Notes: generated by a model from the letters alone, not told the origin. A stretch of 64,000 bases of DNA from Polytrichum commune (GCA_950295325.1 OX485803.1:27838001-27902000); one strand, 5' to 3'. Positions 22,986 to 35,500 are shown, counted from the first letter of the stretch. Numbers and translations: made by a program.

Positions 22986-25785
22986 CGCTAATGCCTTACA
23001 CTGCCATTAGCTACAACATGGGGATTGCAACAAGCAAACATGTAATGCATGAATTTTGGACAATTCCAACTGCCATTATGAAAGTAAGGGAATGTAATAA
23101 TGCTTAAGAAACATGGGATACAAACATTTCAAGTTGTGGTTGATGTGTTGTTACTTTTGTTATTGTCTTTTCATGTTTTTGTCCCCACTAGTGCACATCC
23201 CTTATTAATTTTGAACAAGTGGTATAACCAAAAAGATTTAAATGACAATTTAATTTGTTTTGAGTTGATGTGAAATTATTGGAATACATGACTAACCATG
23301 TGCAACTATGATAGTTGTAATTTGAGCAATTTTTGAAGGCAAAGTCTATCAAATATCCAAAATATTATACAAGCATGTATGATTAGAGTGGTCAAACTGT
23401 TAGTTGCATACCTTTTAATCTCCAAATATTAAGCCTCCAAATATTAAGCCCAAAGTCTCTAGACTAGCTTGGCTTGATGGATTCACAAACTGGACCAACG
23501 CAAGCACCTCAAAAGGAACTCGCTCCTTAAATAACACTAAAACTACATTCACATGATCATGCTATTAAAAGTACATAATCTTTGAGGATCGGACAAGTTC
23601 ATGTCACTCATAATCTCTACCACCTCATTTGGGTTGGGTCACATCAATTGTCATCGACTCACTATTCAAAAATCGGCTGATGTTTATTATCACGTAGTAA
23701 AGTTTGTTGTACATCTCATAACATATTTGAACAAAATTTGACTATGGCCTTACATGGTGAAGGCACCACAAATACTCAAGCGGAACAAAGTTGGAAGGTG
23801 AAAGTCTACCACATATCTAGATTTCTCATCAAGCAATCGAACTCTCCGCTTGTTAAACATTATGTCTTATTTCTTGGTAATCTAAGCGGCACTTGACTGA
23901 TCTGGCTTGGCTTGGCGGATTCACAAACGACATGACCACCTCACCCCTGGTGAGATGCAACATATCCTCTAGCAAATCAAATTGGTTCAAAACAAGACCG
24001 CAAATGTCCCTCATGAACTTTATGACCCAAAAATTGTTGTGCTTCCTGCAAGCCATGCAATGTTCCTCAAAGTTGGAAGTGCTTTCGACTCAACAACAAG
24101 CTACATGTGGATCCTCACAAGGAATCATGCAACCACATAGCAATCTTGAGATACAGAAAAATATGCAGCTTTGTGAAAGGATCGTACATACCTATGAAAG
24201 GCGCGACTTGGTGTTTAGATGCTCCTTCAAATTGACATCCCAATCCTCATGAGGCTTGCGGAAGCGAGCATCCATAGAGTCCCTCCTCATGTTATCCCTT
24301 GCCCCCAAAAGTGTCGAACCAACGCTGAACCACTACCCAACTCAACAACGAGCTAGTCTCATCACCAAAAAGAACCACCAACAAATATTTGCTTCCAGGC
24401 GCGTTGCTTCCTGTTTACTCTGGTCCTCTCAGCATGAAGCACACCAACTTCAGAGATCCGCCAAATCATGGAACACAAATTGAACACTTGATCATCAGGA
24501 CCAATGGATTGAAGCAAGAAACTCCTGAAGGGAGGGTCACAGTTGCACTGCCTTTCGTTCATCAATCCGAAGTGGGATAAGAGGAGACCAGCCAGGAAGC
24601 AAAGTGGAAGAGGAGGGCAAAGAGTAGGAAAACGCCCATGAGCCTAAGCATGAGAACATCAGCGCCCTTCAGGAGCCACGAACCAACACTAGGAAAAGCC
24701 TGTATGGGAGTGGGTTGATCGTGAGAGCTGTGGTGGAGAAGGAGAGCCAACCACACAAGCGGAAGGGCGGCTATGGCGGGGAAGAAGGTGGGAGCAGAGT
24801 GAGTTTCCTCGGCCAAGTCCAGGTTCATAATGCATGGGCATCACCTGGTCACCTGGCTTGGTTGTGCCTTTTGACCCAGCATGGGTTACCGATTTTTTTG
24901 GAATCCTCCCTCTCCTGTAGCTCTCACGCTGTTCAAAGTGTCTGCAATTTGGCGAGATTCGCACTCAATGTGAGTATATAATTGTTCTGCAGTGGGTTTG
25001 AGAGTGATAGACACGTTTAAATAAATCAATGTGATACTGTTTCAAGTCTTGCCAAGTCCAGGCACGCATTGAGCGATACTTACGACTTTGGTTACAAGAT
25101 TCTTGAGTATTCATGACTCCAGCTTTGCTGCCCGAATTCTCTCTACTTATTTTACTCGAGATTCGCCTCCTTTGTCCTACCGAGGATGTTAAGTTCCCCC
25201 CACGAAGTTTGTTGGGGAGGAAGATTCGGGCAGGGGCAGCGGTCCGTTCAAAAAATCAAGATTCTCTGGACCCGATCGAAAACTGATGCCCGCCCGCCGG
25301 ACTTCGAAAAAACTATTGCCCTTGCATTCTTGAAGCCCGCTTTATCCACAAGTCCCATATTGAGTGCACTTCACCTTCAAGGTCCCAAATCCAATATATA
25401 TGTTCACTTTCATTGAGTAAATATTAAGCAATTGGTTGGAATTTCATTTTCAAAGTGAAACCACCAATAAACAATTTAATTAACTTGGAAGTTAGAAATA
25501 TTACAAAACCCTCATTAGCACTAAGGTTATGATTTATGTGACTTACCATTCAAAGGGTTTGTGTCATTCTAATTAATGATAAGTTATATTTACTGGATTT
25601 AATTCCAGTAAATCATGATTAATTACAGTAAGTACATTTTATAATTACTTAGGCTCAATTAATTTGGTAAGCATGCTTTCTGATTTAATTGGTCTTAATG
25701 AGAAATAATCAGGATCAATTAGACTTAGTTACATTCAATCACACTCAATTAGTTTAAATGCGTATGAAAACTTTGTGAAAGTAAA

Positions 25786-25850
25786 CACTATATTCGTTAA
25801 TTTGAGACTTTCTCTTGTCTCAAATTAATATGTGGACCACAACAACGTGA
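25786..25850. mobile_element. Terminus of the CACTRTATTCG element family
   Basis: CACTATATTCGTTAATTTGA followed by an inverted echo (CTTGTCTCAAATTAAT) and gtggaccacaacaac is nearly identical to the left 60 bp of the complete small element at 38608-38860. The matching other end is not found in this window. It may be a fragment or the edge of a longer element. Confidence 0.6.
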
Positions 25851-26322
25851 GTTCACCCGAAATTATATTGTCAACAATCTCAAATATATTATCAGTCTAG
25901 TATCCCAAAATCAATGGTTGGCGATATAAGCACATTGGGTAGAGCTCTTGAAACCAGCTTCACCAACAGAACCACAAGGGTGGAGCACTTGAAACGAACC
26001 TCACGAAAGAAATCATATAGTATAATGGCTATTATTAGCATATGAAGTAAAATATAGATACAACGACCTTGGAAGCGTCGTGCAAAAAATGCATATTCAT
26101 TCAACCCAACAATTTAGTCCCAAACAAAATAATAAAATAAATATCACATTTGTTATGAAATATTGTATATGGATATTCATCCAACCCCAATGGAGTTGGA
26201 GTGTTCCTAAGTTCAACCCACACTCTACTTTTATTTTGCAGAGCACACATATGACTAATATGTGCCTACTATAGTTACATATGGAACTATAATTATTATG
26301 ATAACACAATCCTACCAACTTC

Positions 26323-26799
26323 TCATTCAACGTGGCATGCTTCTTGTTCGATCCGAGCAAGGTTGTCTTTAGCAAAAGCTATGTACTTTTGAGGGATGGA
26401 CACTGATCCACTATGATTTTTCCGTGGTTTCCATGCTATGAATATGGAATCTGTATCTATCCAAGATGGACCGTACACAGAATCCACCTTCCACCGAAAG
26501 TTTGGGTTTGTATCCCAACCCGTGTAATGCCGAACCACATCTTCATTCTGTGCCATCGGTCGGTAGTACTCCACCTCAATTTGCTGAAAATGAGGGCTAG
26601 AAGTTACAAAATTTGGTTTGGACAAAGCTCTTGCCACCCACACTGGCTTTGCATATGTCTCATCTCCAGGACGCAAAATGAGCATATAGCCTTCATGACA
26701 ATCCACTGCAATGCGGAAAGATGGTGGAGGACGACTACTAGCAGGCCCCACGTAATGGTTGTCCACATCAAACTCCTCTCGAACCTCTCCATTTCCCAA
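26323..26799 (-). CDS. Unknown protein with WKPRK motif, partial
   Basis: An open frame of about 158 codons with natural composition: ILRPGDETYAKPVWVARALS, FQQIEVEYYRPMAQNEDVV, YTGWDTNPNFRWKVDS, GPSWIDTDSIFIAWKPRK and VSIPQKYIAFAKDNL, ending at a stop at 26323. The first codon is probably not a true start (no ATG; TTG at the 5' end), so an upstream exon is likely. The Trp-rich pattern, with a WVARAL segment early and a late AWKPRK, reminds me of small beta-rich modules in repeated plant proteins, but I cannot name the family. It lies between two CACTRTATTCG termini (25786 and 27739), in the same direction as the large gene beyond. Confidence 0.55.
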   Translation of the reverse strand: MGNGEVREEFDVDNHYVGPASSRPPPSFRIAVDCHEGYMLILRPGDETYAKPVWVARALSKPNFVTSSPHFQQIEVEYYRPMAQNEDVVRHYTGWDTNPNFRWKVDSVYGPSWIDTDSIFIAWKPRKNHSGSVSIPQKYIAFAKDNLARIEQEACHVE

Positions 26800-26899
26800 A
26801 AGACCAAAAGATGAGAGTGGAAAATGATTTTATTATGGTCAATACAATTTCTTTTAAGGGTTTGAAGAAGAAGTGGAACTAATTTAAGACACACGTTAT

Positions 26900-27738
26900 G
26901 AGTGAATGTTTTATATAATATAATATTTATGACAAATACGTAAATATAGTTCTATAGTTGTGCATGCGCATGCGTGTGTGCGTGTGTCAGGGTTTGATTT
27001 GCATTCAGTATCTTATCAGTTATTAAAATTTGAAATATTCTAATTCCATTGACGACCTAAAGTCGGAGATGGTTTAAGCCTAGGCCTTTGTGATGAGCTC
27101 CGAAGTGCTCAACTATCAAAGTTTCAACCATTGTTTTTGGACATGTTTTATTCACATAAATGTCAAATGTGTGCACACATACTAAAGAGCAATCTTCTTC
27201 AAGAGGACTTCTTCTTTCCATTATGGAGTCACAAATTTGCACTTAAGTCATGTGGCTAGAGAATAATTCATTTTTGTCATGGCATAGATCCCTTGTTTTT
27301 AGTTTGTATGTTGAAATCCTTGTCACGGAGAGTTGTACTAAACTAAATATTGTATTTTGTGTCATATGGTATTTTATGTCCATTTGATAACTTTTTTTGA
27401 TGACGCCATTCTTATGAATGAGTGAACCAATATTGTCTTAGATGATGGACGAGTTCATTCATTGGCCAAAACCCTACCTTCTCTTGTCATCTATTATTCT
27501 ATGGGTTGCGCACAAGGTAGAAATACCCAACCAGTGAACTACCCGCTACATGTGGAGTAGACTTCCATCATAATAGTGAAGTGATATTTTTGAAACGAAG
27601 AATTACGAGGATGGTAACTTGAAATGCATGTACATTCAACCAAATTTGGGTGCAACGAAGCTTTCGGTCTACATGGGGTGATTGATTACTCTCATACGAC
27701 ATCCTTCTTGATCGAGAATAATCTCTCATAAGATATAA
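26900..27738. other. No gene seen
   Basis: An AT-rich interval with a short GT/CA-rich run near 26960-26990 (tgcgcatgcgtgtgtgcgtg). Nothing codes convincingly. Confidence 0.5.
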
Positions 27739-28190
27739 CACTATATTCGTTAAATTGAGACTTTTTGGGCATTTTGAGACATTCACAGAAATAAGAACAA
27801 GGATAAATGGAACACATATTGGTGAAAGTTGTAAGATGCGAACACTTTGAAGCGGGTGTTTAGACCAAGAACCCCATTAATAATTCATATTTGTGATGGT
27901 TTAGGGTGAGCAATCCAAACCTTAGACCAAATTGAAGGGGAAATCTTAAAACATTCATATTATTGCACACAAAATATGAGAGCTTGTATGAATATGGTTT
28001 AGGTAGGGCAATCCAAACCATAGATCTTATTGAAGGGGAAATATGTTAACCAATATAATATTGCATACAAAATATTCCAAACTCATATTTGTGATGGTTT
28101 AGGTAGGGCAATCCAAACCTTAGACCATATGGAAGGGGAAATCATGTGAGACTTATATTATTGCAAATAAAACATACAAAGTATGGCATG
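27739..28190. mobile_element. Terminus of CACTRTATTCG family with three 98-100-bp subterminal repeats
   Basis: CACTATATTCGTTAAATTGA at 27739 starts a stretch of about 200 bp that matches the inverse of the right two-thirds of the element at 38608-38860, through gtaagatgcgaacactttga and the palindrome. It is followed by three tandem units of 98-100 bp, each with ggtttaggtagggcaatcc-type palindrome, then a ttgaaggggaaat phrase and a ttattgca.a.aaaat phrase. This is how subterminal repeats of a DNA transposon look. The next feature inward is the 3' end of the large minus-strand gene. Confidence 0.65.
27898..28119. repeat. Three copies of the GTTTGGGTCG-type palindrome
   Basis: Copies at 27898-27921, 27996-28019 and 28096-28119, each GGTTTAGG, a variable core, then AATCCAAACC. 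They are degenerate against the perfect copy at 63191 but of the same length and symmetry. Spacing is 98 and 100 bp. Confidence 0.7.
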
Positions 28191-28310
28191 TAAAATGCAT
28201 AGCATGCTAACACCACACATCCATTGGATAGTGCGACCCAAAATCATCTTGCCTATGGCCCAAAACCCTATGCCTACTATGGCCTATCTAGCCTTGGAGA
28301 CTGCCTATTT

Positions 28311-28530
28311 TTATTTTGCATCTTTTTCTTTTGCAGCGGCTTCTTTTGCTCGCATTGCTTCAACATTCCTGAAAATCTCCGCCCCGCGACTATAGCCAAG
28401 CTTGGGGTGACCGCCATCCATAACACATTTTGGATTCCGTCGGCCGCCCGAAGTATACGACGAAGAATTCGAATACGATGAAGTGGATTGTCTAGCATTT
28501 CTGGTCATGGAGTAGAAACGCTCCAACTCG
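28311..28530 (-). pseudogene. Exon G: basic/alanine-rich C-terminus
   Basis: It reads ASIELERFYSMTRNARQSTS, SYSNSSSYTSGGRRNPKCVM and ends FRNVEAMRAKEAAAKEKDAK followed by TAA at 28311. The acceptor is uncertain (a TAG-ended site near 28543). It is the last coding sequence before the palindrome array and the 27739 terminus. Confidence 0.45.
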
Positions 28531-28705
28531 ATGGACGCACTAGACCGGTCCGCATAGGTTTACGGGTTGGAGCAACCTGCAACGCGTCAATGCAAGAACA
28601 CATGTGTTAGTTTAGGGAGGAAGACCCAAACGTGTCACACGTTCATTTTTTAAGTGCAAAATGATTGTAATGCGCGGTTAACCATGTGTTTGGGGGGGGG
28701 TTCAC

Positions 28706-29059
28706 CTTGTCACCGGGGGCGTTCCCGTCCGAGTTGGCGAGGAGGGGCAAGGCGTCCCGCAAAGGAATAGGAAGGGTGCCACTCTTCGTAGGCCGAGCGT
28801 CCATCCGCAGCCGCCGTTGAGGTGTAATACTGCCGCCGGGCCGAGAGGGGGACACCTGGACGCATTTGCGATCTATGCCCTTGAGCGGCGACGGGGACGG
28901 AGATCGCCGGAAGATTTGCTTGGGTGGGGGGCTATCGACGACGTTGGCGTCAATAGGCTCCTTGGAGTAGTCGATGGTGGACGCGGCATCGTAGACGGTC
29001 TCGTAGAAGAAGCTCGCCAAGTTTGATTCACTGATGACCTCAATCGAGGGCTCCAAACG
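28706..29059 (-). pseudogene. Exon F: Ser/Pro-rich region
   Basis: Acceptor CATCAG at 29060, donor AAG/GTGAAC at 28705. It reads RLEPSIEVISESNLASFFYE, TVYDAASTIDYSKEPIDANV and a proline-directed Ser cluster (KQIFRRSPSPSPLKGID) with several SP sites, then SRPGGSITPQRRLRM. It looks like a disordered, phosphorylatable tail. It is assigned to the large gene by strand and order only. Confidence 0.5.
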
Positions 29060-29164
29060 CTGATGCCAAAACCCAAGGGAAGGGGGGGGGAGGGAGGAGC
29101 ATGTGAAAATTGATATACATTCGGGGCATAATATATCACACAAAATGGCACACCATGTAGTATC

Positions 29165-29481
29165 TCAAATGAGTTTATTATATTTTGCGTGAGAGTACAA
29201 CTCTCTGTACATATAGTCCCTCGGATCCATGTATCTCTCGCCTATCGGATTACAACTAAGGAACCGGGGCACGGGTAGTCCGCTCCCCACGAGCGTTTGA
29301 AGGTACTTAATAAGGTCTAACAAAAAGCGGTCTCGGACCTTCTCGACCGTCCACGTAGGGCAAACTATGAAGTTGGAGGTCGGGTTCAAAATGTTTTTGG
29401 AAGCGCTGTCGTCCACCATCAGGGTGTTGTCACGGGTGGGGCGAACATCGTAGGGACAACTGTGAGGCCAAACCCACCACC
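29165..29481 (-). pseudogene. Exon E: FCP1/NIF-like phosphatase, C-terminal half
   Basis: The acceptor at 29482 agrees in phase with the donor at 30820. It reads VWPHSCPYDVRPTRDNTLMV then VDDSASKNILNPTSNFIVCP, the motif-IV Asp pair and the conserved N-P of the family. FLLDLIKYLQTLVGSGLPVP matches the terminal helix. The frame runs to a stop at 29165 after YRELYSHAKYNKLI; whether it is spliced to 29059 or ends here is unresolved, because the visible GT sites do not match the phase of the next exon. Confidence 0.7.
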
Positions 29482-30820
29482 CTTAAGCGTCCTAGTCCGG
29501 GTGATGGTTTTGAGACTCGCATGTGTCACACCAAAAGTAGCAACATAAGATATACGTCTCATCTCAATGAACCCCCAACTTCTCTTAAGTCATGATGTTT
29601 TATTAATGCAATTTTCTTGAGTGGGTATAGCATTGGCCGCCTCAAGGGTCCAACCCACGGCCTTAGCTACACATGCTCTTAAGGACTTCCCTCTTGAAAC
29701 CTTAGTTCTGGCCGTTGATTCTTCACTAGTGCTCGTCACCTCGCTGAAGTTGTGACTTGTTGACTCCATGTGATGAGTACACAAGTGTTAAAAAACACTC
29801 ATCACTCTCATCACTTAGCGTTACATCCTCTTCCGCAATTCTTCGCCATTCACTCCCAAGTTCGTTCATTCTTCGCCATGGCACCCTTAAGTGCTTGATC
29901 ACAATCCCAACAACTTAACTACAAGTTCCCCCCCTTGATATCACCTTATGATGCCTTGTAGTCAACTCCCTAGCTAAATGCTCATTACCTAATTAGCATT
30001 AGGTAATATTCTTATTAACTAACTATGACCCAATCTAATGTCCCAGCTGTCTAACTTTTGAACCCAATACTGTATTTCCAGCAACTAAATACTGTATTTC
30101 CCAAAGCTCTAAGAGCTCAACTCCTTAGAGGAGAAAAAGCTTTAAACTCAATATGAATGTGGATGCTACAATTCTAAATGCCATGATTCCAAACACTATA
30201 AATCTAAATATCATGAATCTAAATTCTATAAGTCACATACAACAAGCTAAGCTCTAAATGTCTCAACCAAAGACTACTCCTAACCAATGTCAAACTAACT
30301 TCAAGACGAATTAGCCTTGGTTCTTCACCTCGAGACCTTGCACACACCCGTGCTCTTTTCTTGCTTCCCACACACCCACACTTATAACACGTGGGGTGCC
30401 AAGGAGCACAAAGGAAAGAGGATGAGAGAGGGAAAAGTGAGGGTTTATATAGTGAGTTGAGAGGGAGTAGGTGAGCACCCCCAAGGCTCAAGATAAACCT
30501 TTTGATCCTTTGCTACTTTGTAGGCTCTCATCCTATCCTCTAAGCCTTCAACTCTTAAACCAACCACTTAGGTCCTAATTCAAACATTTAACTCAAGGAG
30601 CCACCCTTGGTTCACCATACACTACGCTCACCTAACTAAGGAATTTTCTTCACACCCCTAAACTTTTAATCAACTACTCCACACGAGCCTAAGGTCTAAA
30701 CATAACTTCATTCAAGCTTCACTCTTTTTATATTTTTGTGAATAATCATAAAACATCAAAACATAACTTCTAATGGTTTCGAAGAGTTAAGAACACATGT
30801 GAGCACCATTTTGGGCTCAC
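29482..30820 (-). other. 1.34-kb intron between exons D and E
   Basis: GTGAGC donor and TTAAG acceptor, both in matching phase. The interior has Cys/Lys-rich reading frames without a known domain and repeated gctc/cttaag-type phrases; probably an inserted, decayed repeat. No gene is seen. Confidence 0.5.
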
Positions 30821-31382
30821 AACAACCGACCATGTTGGGACGCTGGTCCCATACGACTGGCTTCAAGACCTTAAGAAATTGATTTACGGCGGGGTTGTTG
30901 GGCTTCTTCACAACCCTGCCGTCGGGGGTGTATAATGTTTTACAAGACTCCTGTCCTAGGACCAAGCAGGGCGGTTGGAGTCCCTTGAAGATGAACTCCA
31001 TGACCGCCTGGGTGTTCTCGGACTTCATGGAGCTCCACACGATCACCCACCACTTAGATAGGGCGACCTGCAGGAAGCGCCGAAGCCACGGCCGGAGGTA
31101 CACTAGCTTGCTTTTGATGTACGCGGGGGGTCCGTCGTAGTTCCCGTCCTCGGGCTTGCAGAATGGCACCGTGGGGGCCTTGGGACAGTGCACGCATTGG
31201 ATGAGGACCCCGTTGAGGTCTAGCACCAGGAACCGCGTCTTGGGCGGCGGAGGTGGCACGGTTAGAATTGGGGGAACCACCACGCTGTCCTCCACGCTTC
31301 TCGGAGAGGACCGGTGGGGAGCCACGACGCTATGCTCCGAACCCTGCGGCGACGAGCGAGAGAAGGCGGCGACGACTATGTT
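30821..31382 (-). pseudogene. Exon D: FCP1/NIF-like phosphatase, N-terminal half
   Basis: It starts after acceptor CATAGCAG in phase with exon C. After RSVEDSVVVPPILTVPPPPP comes KTRFLVLDLNGVLIQ near 31220, the motif-I strand of HAD-superfamily FCP1/SCP phosphatases. The second Asp of DxD is Asn (DLNG), as I recall for a plant NIF subgroup, so classical catalysis is questionable. YLRPWLRRFLQVALSKWWVI and VWSSMKSENTQAVMEFIF match motif II (VWSS). VKKPNNPAVNQFLKVLKPV supplies the Lys of motif III. Donor GTGAGC at 30820. Confidence 0.75.
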
Positions 31383-31811
31383 CTGCTATGTCCATTTCAA
31401 GCACAACGAAATATTTACGCAAACACAACAAGCATTTGAACCATTGGCGGCAACAAAAACATACAAAGGGAACAACTCACAAGATACATTTGAACACACG
31501 TGGGCACACGTGGGCACACATGGGCACCAAAAATAATAATTTTATTTTTACAATTCTCTATGTACAATTTTCCTAGGGATGGAACCGCGGTGAACGAGCA
31601 TTCACACTATCCTAATTGTACATCTACAAAATTGCCTGTGAGTGCCGCGCAAGATCGAGCATAGTCGAGTGCAGGCTCACGGAGGGATCGTGAAGGGGTG
31701 GCGGGACCACGGAAAGGGCGAAAGTATTGGGCATGGGGGCATCGGGGGGTCGGGATCCAGTTCCTCCTAGCTAGGGGGACAACACCTCGCCAACAAGACA
31801 ATGACCCAGGA

Positions 31812-31835
31812 GGTTTGGGTCGTTCGACCCAATCT
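31812..31835. repeat. Dispersed palindrome copy in intron C/D
   Basis: GGTTTGGGTCGTTCGACCCA followed by atct. It lies about 20 bases downstream of the intron donor at 31855. Confidence 0.75.
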
Positions 31836-31855
31836 GGGAGGTCTTAGTACATTAC

Positions 31856-32500
31856 CTCGCCCTGGTCATGTCTGGATGACGTGGAGCCCTCGACCGTCTT
31901 TGCTGCCCCCCCTTTATCGCCACCGCCTTCTTCAACTACGTCAGCAACCTTCTCCTGCAAAGGCTCACGATCAGGCCCTTGTCCAAAACCAATCTCCACA
32001 TGTGCATCATGCATGGTTTCATCGACTTGGTTAGGAGTAGATGTATCACCAGGCCCTTGCCGGCCTTCAACATCTAACATGGCTATGTCTTTTTGACACC
32101 CATCTTGGTCAAGGGACGACTGAGCTGCAACAGGGTTTGGATCGCCCGACCGAAACTGTCCTGCATCGGGATAGTTTCCTTGGGGCACTACAGGCGGGGG
32201 TGTGTTTGGCTCGGACGACCCAAACATCATAGGGTCGTCCTGCTGGTGAGGGGGAGCCATCACTATGGGGGGCCGAAGTGGTGGAGGGCCCAAAGGTGAG
32301 GAGGCTCCAGGGACGCGCTAGATGTTCGGATCGTCCACTTGCTGTACTGGGGCGTAGGGGACATGGTGTGGCCGCATCATATGTTGGAAGCTGAAGGACG
32401 ATTGCGGCACAGGCTGTTGAGGGATGCTATGCGCAGGGAAGCCGGGGGGCAAGTGCGGAAAGGCGCTGGAGGGAGCCACAACCAATCCTTGCGCCCACAT
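31856..32500 (-). pseudogene. Exon C, part 2: proline-rich region
   Basis: It continues in frame across the LTR (GMWAQGLVVAPSSAFPHLPP). Pro/Gln/Met-rich: FPAHSIPQQPVPQSSF, HMMRPHHVPYAPVQQVDD. A TAG occurs at 32318, then PLGPPPLRPPIVMAPPHQQD, GPGDTSTPNQVDETMHDAHV and KVADVVEEGGGDKGGAAKTV. The donor is GAG/GTAATG at 31855. One copy of the dispersed palindrome lies inside the coding sequence (32204-32225, encoding MFGSSEPN). Confidence 0.6.
32204..32225. repeat. Dispersed palindrome copy in the proline-rich exon
   Basis: GTTTGGCTCG, GA, CGACCCAAAC. The only copy inside coding sequence. Confidence 0.7.
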
Positions 32501-35500
32501 TGTGAACCCTTTGAGTGGTCCACCACTCCGCGGGATCACTTTTAGTTAGAATGTTAGCATTAAAAGTTAGAATTGATAGGGAATTTAGGAAAAATTAGTT
32601 CATTTAGCATTTAGCCTAGAAGAAGGAAGGTCAAAATGAAACTAAGTAGTGCTAGAAGATAGCAAAGTAGAAAAAATGTGCTAGCTAGTAAAAACAACTA
32701 GCTAAGCAAATATTAGTAGATGCTAGCTATTAAGCAAATGTTAGTAGATGCTAGCTAAGCAAATATTAGTAGATGCTAGCTATTAAGCAAATGTTAGTAA
32801 ATGTTAGCTCACCAAGTGTTAGTTTATTAGTTAGTGTGAGGCACACAAGACTATTGGAGGTGTTTTACGTAAGAAGATAAAATCGGCTTGAAGACTTTTG
32901 AAGACAAAAAAAGAAAGAGAGCAAGGGGGCTACTTGCCCACTTGCCCCCTTGCCAATTCGATGGCGAAAAATTAGAAAGATTTCTAGGTTCCCCGTCGGA
33001 GCCACCACGGCGAGAGGGTGGCAACCTCAACCGGGAAAACCCCCGACACAAAATTTCGGGAAAGGGTTTGAAAAATGGATCCGGTGGAGGAGGGGTCCAA
33101 CCCTTTTGTGAGAGGGTTTAAAAACCCCTCCTTCCACCTTGTAGCTCTCTCTCTTTCTCTAGTTTTTGGGCGAAGCCCTGCTTCAATGTAGTTAGGAAAA
33201 AATCCTTTAGCATGTATTCTCAATGGTCTAAAAGAAAGGCTTGAGAACCTCCTCTACTCTCTCTTCCTCTAATGCTTGGGCGAAGCCCTGCTTCAATGTA
33301 GTTAGGAAAAAATCCTTTAGCATGCATTCTCAATGGCCTAAAAGAAATGCTTGAGAACCTCCTCTACTCTCTCTCCTAGTTAGAATGTGTGTTTATTAAC
33401 ACACCAACAAAATGATTCCTTCTTTGTAGAGGTAGGTTGGATGGTAGAGTCTTGAGTGGAGGCATTGTAGACCTCATCTGCCAATGCCCTGAAGGCTTAG
33501 TTCAGAAGCTATAAAAAGATACTTATTATTTTTCTCTTAGAGAGATTTCCTATAGCTATCCATAGCCGTTTCCCATTTGTGATTTGGTTAAGATGACAAT
33601 TAGTTATGAATTTTCAAAGATGGAGTAGAAAAAACTGGGTGGTCTTGTGGGTAGCGGCTGCTGGATCAGACCTGCGAGCCCAATAGGAATTTTAATTCCA
33701 AGAAGTTATATTTTTCCCAAGTAGAACTTTTGTGTAGCTTTCCAAAATGGCTTAGAACATTTGATTTGAGCATGATTTGAATTAGATATGAATTGTGCAA
33801 GATGGGACACATAGTTTGAGAACTTTTGGTTGACTGCTGCATTACAGAGGACCTGCTGGGTTCACTTCGGCTTACCTTTCTAATCACATATTTTTATCAA
33901 ATACATCTTTTTAATATCTCTCCAGGGTCATATAGAACGTTTTATTTGAATAAGATTTGAATTAGATATGAATTGTTGAAGGTGAGATACATAGTTTAAG
34001 TCTTCTTGATTGACTGCTGTGTTACAAGGAGTCTGCTGAATTTTTATTAGCTTAACCTGCTAATGTCATAATTTTTCCTAGTTAGAGCTTGTTCATAGCT
34101 TTCCAATGGTATAAGGAAAGCCTAGATCCAAGTAGTAAGGAATGTGCTATGAATTTTTGAAGTTAGAAGGTAGATAGGTGGGTTGGAAGGGTCGGTTGAA
34201 TCGACCTCACACTTCCAACCCTCATAACTTTTGCAAATCTTATCCGATTCAAGTGATTTTTAGATCATTGGAAATATAATTAGGTGCACTAAGTATAAAT
34301 ATTATTCTTGGGATTAAATTACAGCGCAGAATAAATACTTTATATTTTAATTGTTAACTAAGGTACGCTTACTACCAAACTAGTTACAAAGAAGGAGGCA
34401 AGGTCGATGCTAGGGAAGTGGAGCAAGGAAGGAGATAGCGGCTCGGCCTACATCGAGCCCAAATCAACCGAGGAGAATTGAGGTAAATTTAGTAACGCTA
34501 GCCTTCCATTTAGGGTTGGAGGGAGCGCGGCTAAGGTACACATCTATAAACCCACTCACCTATCTCGTAAGGTCAAGTGGCTTGACCACTTGACCGCCAA
34601 GGGAATACCCAACTCCATTGTTTTCGGGGCCCTTGGTATGTTTTGTGGTAGTAGCTTCATTTATTAGCAAGTTTCGTGTGTGGTAAGTCGGATTAATCAC
34701 CGACACGACCACTCTGAATATTGTTGGTGGAAAGGTGGGGTTAATGACCCGCGAATCTACTATTATGTTGTTGGCCCCATAGATTGGGAGTAATGGCCCC
34801 AATTTATGAAGATTGCGCAACAGGTTGAACCTACAGGTTGTCCGTCACCCTGGTCCCATTGAGTTGCATTTCGTGGTCTATCCAGTGTAAACACATTTAA
34901 CAATCAAAACATACAAAATAAATCGTAAATCCTTGTTGGCAAGAGACCCGAATCGGAAACTTAACTCGGTAGAGTGACACCACCCTTCGAACCATTGATG
35001 TCCGAAGGGTTTGAGATGTTACTCGACCTTCAAAGGACCTGCACGAGGCCTTAGAAGGTTCCGAGGTAAGGGGTGCACCAACCAGGTAAGGGGTGATGCT
35101 TAATATGTTAATGTAGTGAGTTAGGACGTGCAAACAAAAGTAAGTAATTAAGAAGGAATTTGTGTGAAGGGTGGGACTTAGACCAAGTACCCCCGCTTAG
35201 AAAACTAAATAGAACTAAATAAAGAAATAGGAAGAATTGAATGGTCCATCAAATTGTCGTTATTCCGTTCGTTGAGTTAGGGTGGTATGAGTCACACCCG
35301 GTTGGGTGTATTAGAACCATCCCAATTCACAAATTAGGATTGCCTTGGTTTCAAGGCTGGTGCGTCTGCGCGTAGAATAGGTTGTAGGTTAAGGTTAGAA
35401 CTAGATATGAAATTGGTTAGTGGAGTTTAAAGCCACACTAGTAAAAAACTAAGGTCCAACCTCCGGAGGTACTACGACGCATATTTAATCTCCCTTAAAA

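Larger units (their letters stand above)
20300..25700. other. Gene-poor interval
   Basis: No ORF carries a domain I recognise. Two weak minus-strand fragments ending in a GTATGTAC donor-like site (near 22.78 and 24.19 kb) and one inverted-repeat element (22077-22564) are the only structures seen. A minus ORF near 24.6-24.8 kb has a hydrophobic run (MLRLMGVFLLFALLF) that could pass for a signal peptide, without further support. Confidence 0.4.

Noticed and set aside
27890-28190. CRISPR-like array (three regularly spaced palindromic repeats)
   Set aside because: The whole 98-100-bp unit repeats, not a short repeat with unique spacers, and the genome is plant nuclear.
25786-28190. A single element bounded by the CACTATATTCG sequences at 25786 and 27739
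   Set aside because: Both point the same way, so they are not the two inverted ends of one element.
30219-30491. Cys/Arg-rich minus ORF in the D/E intron
   Set aside because: Composition follows the local repeat, no domain is seen, and splice phases of the flanking exons agree without it.
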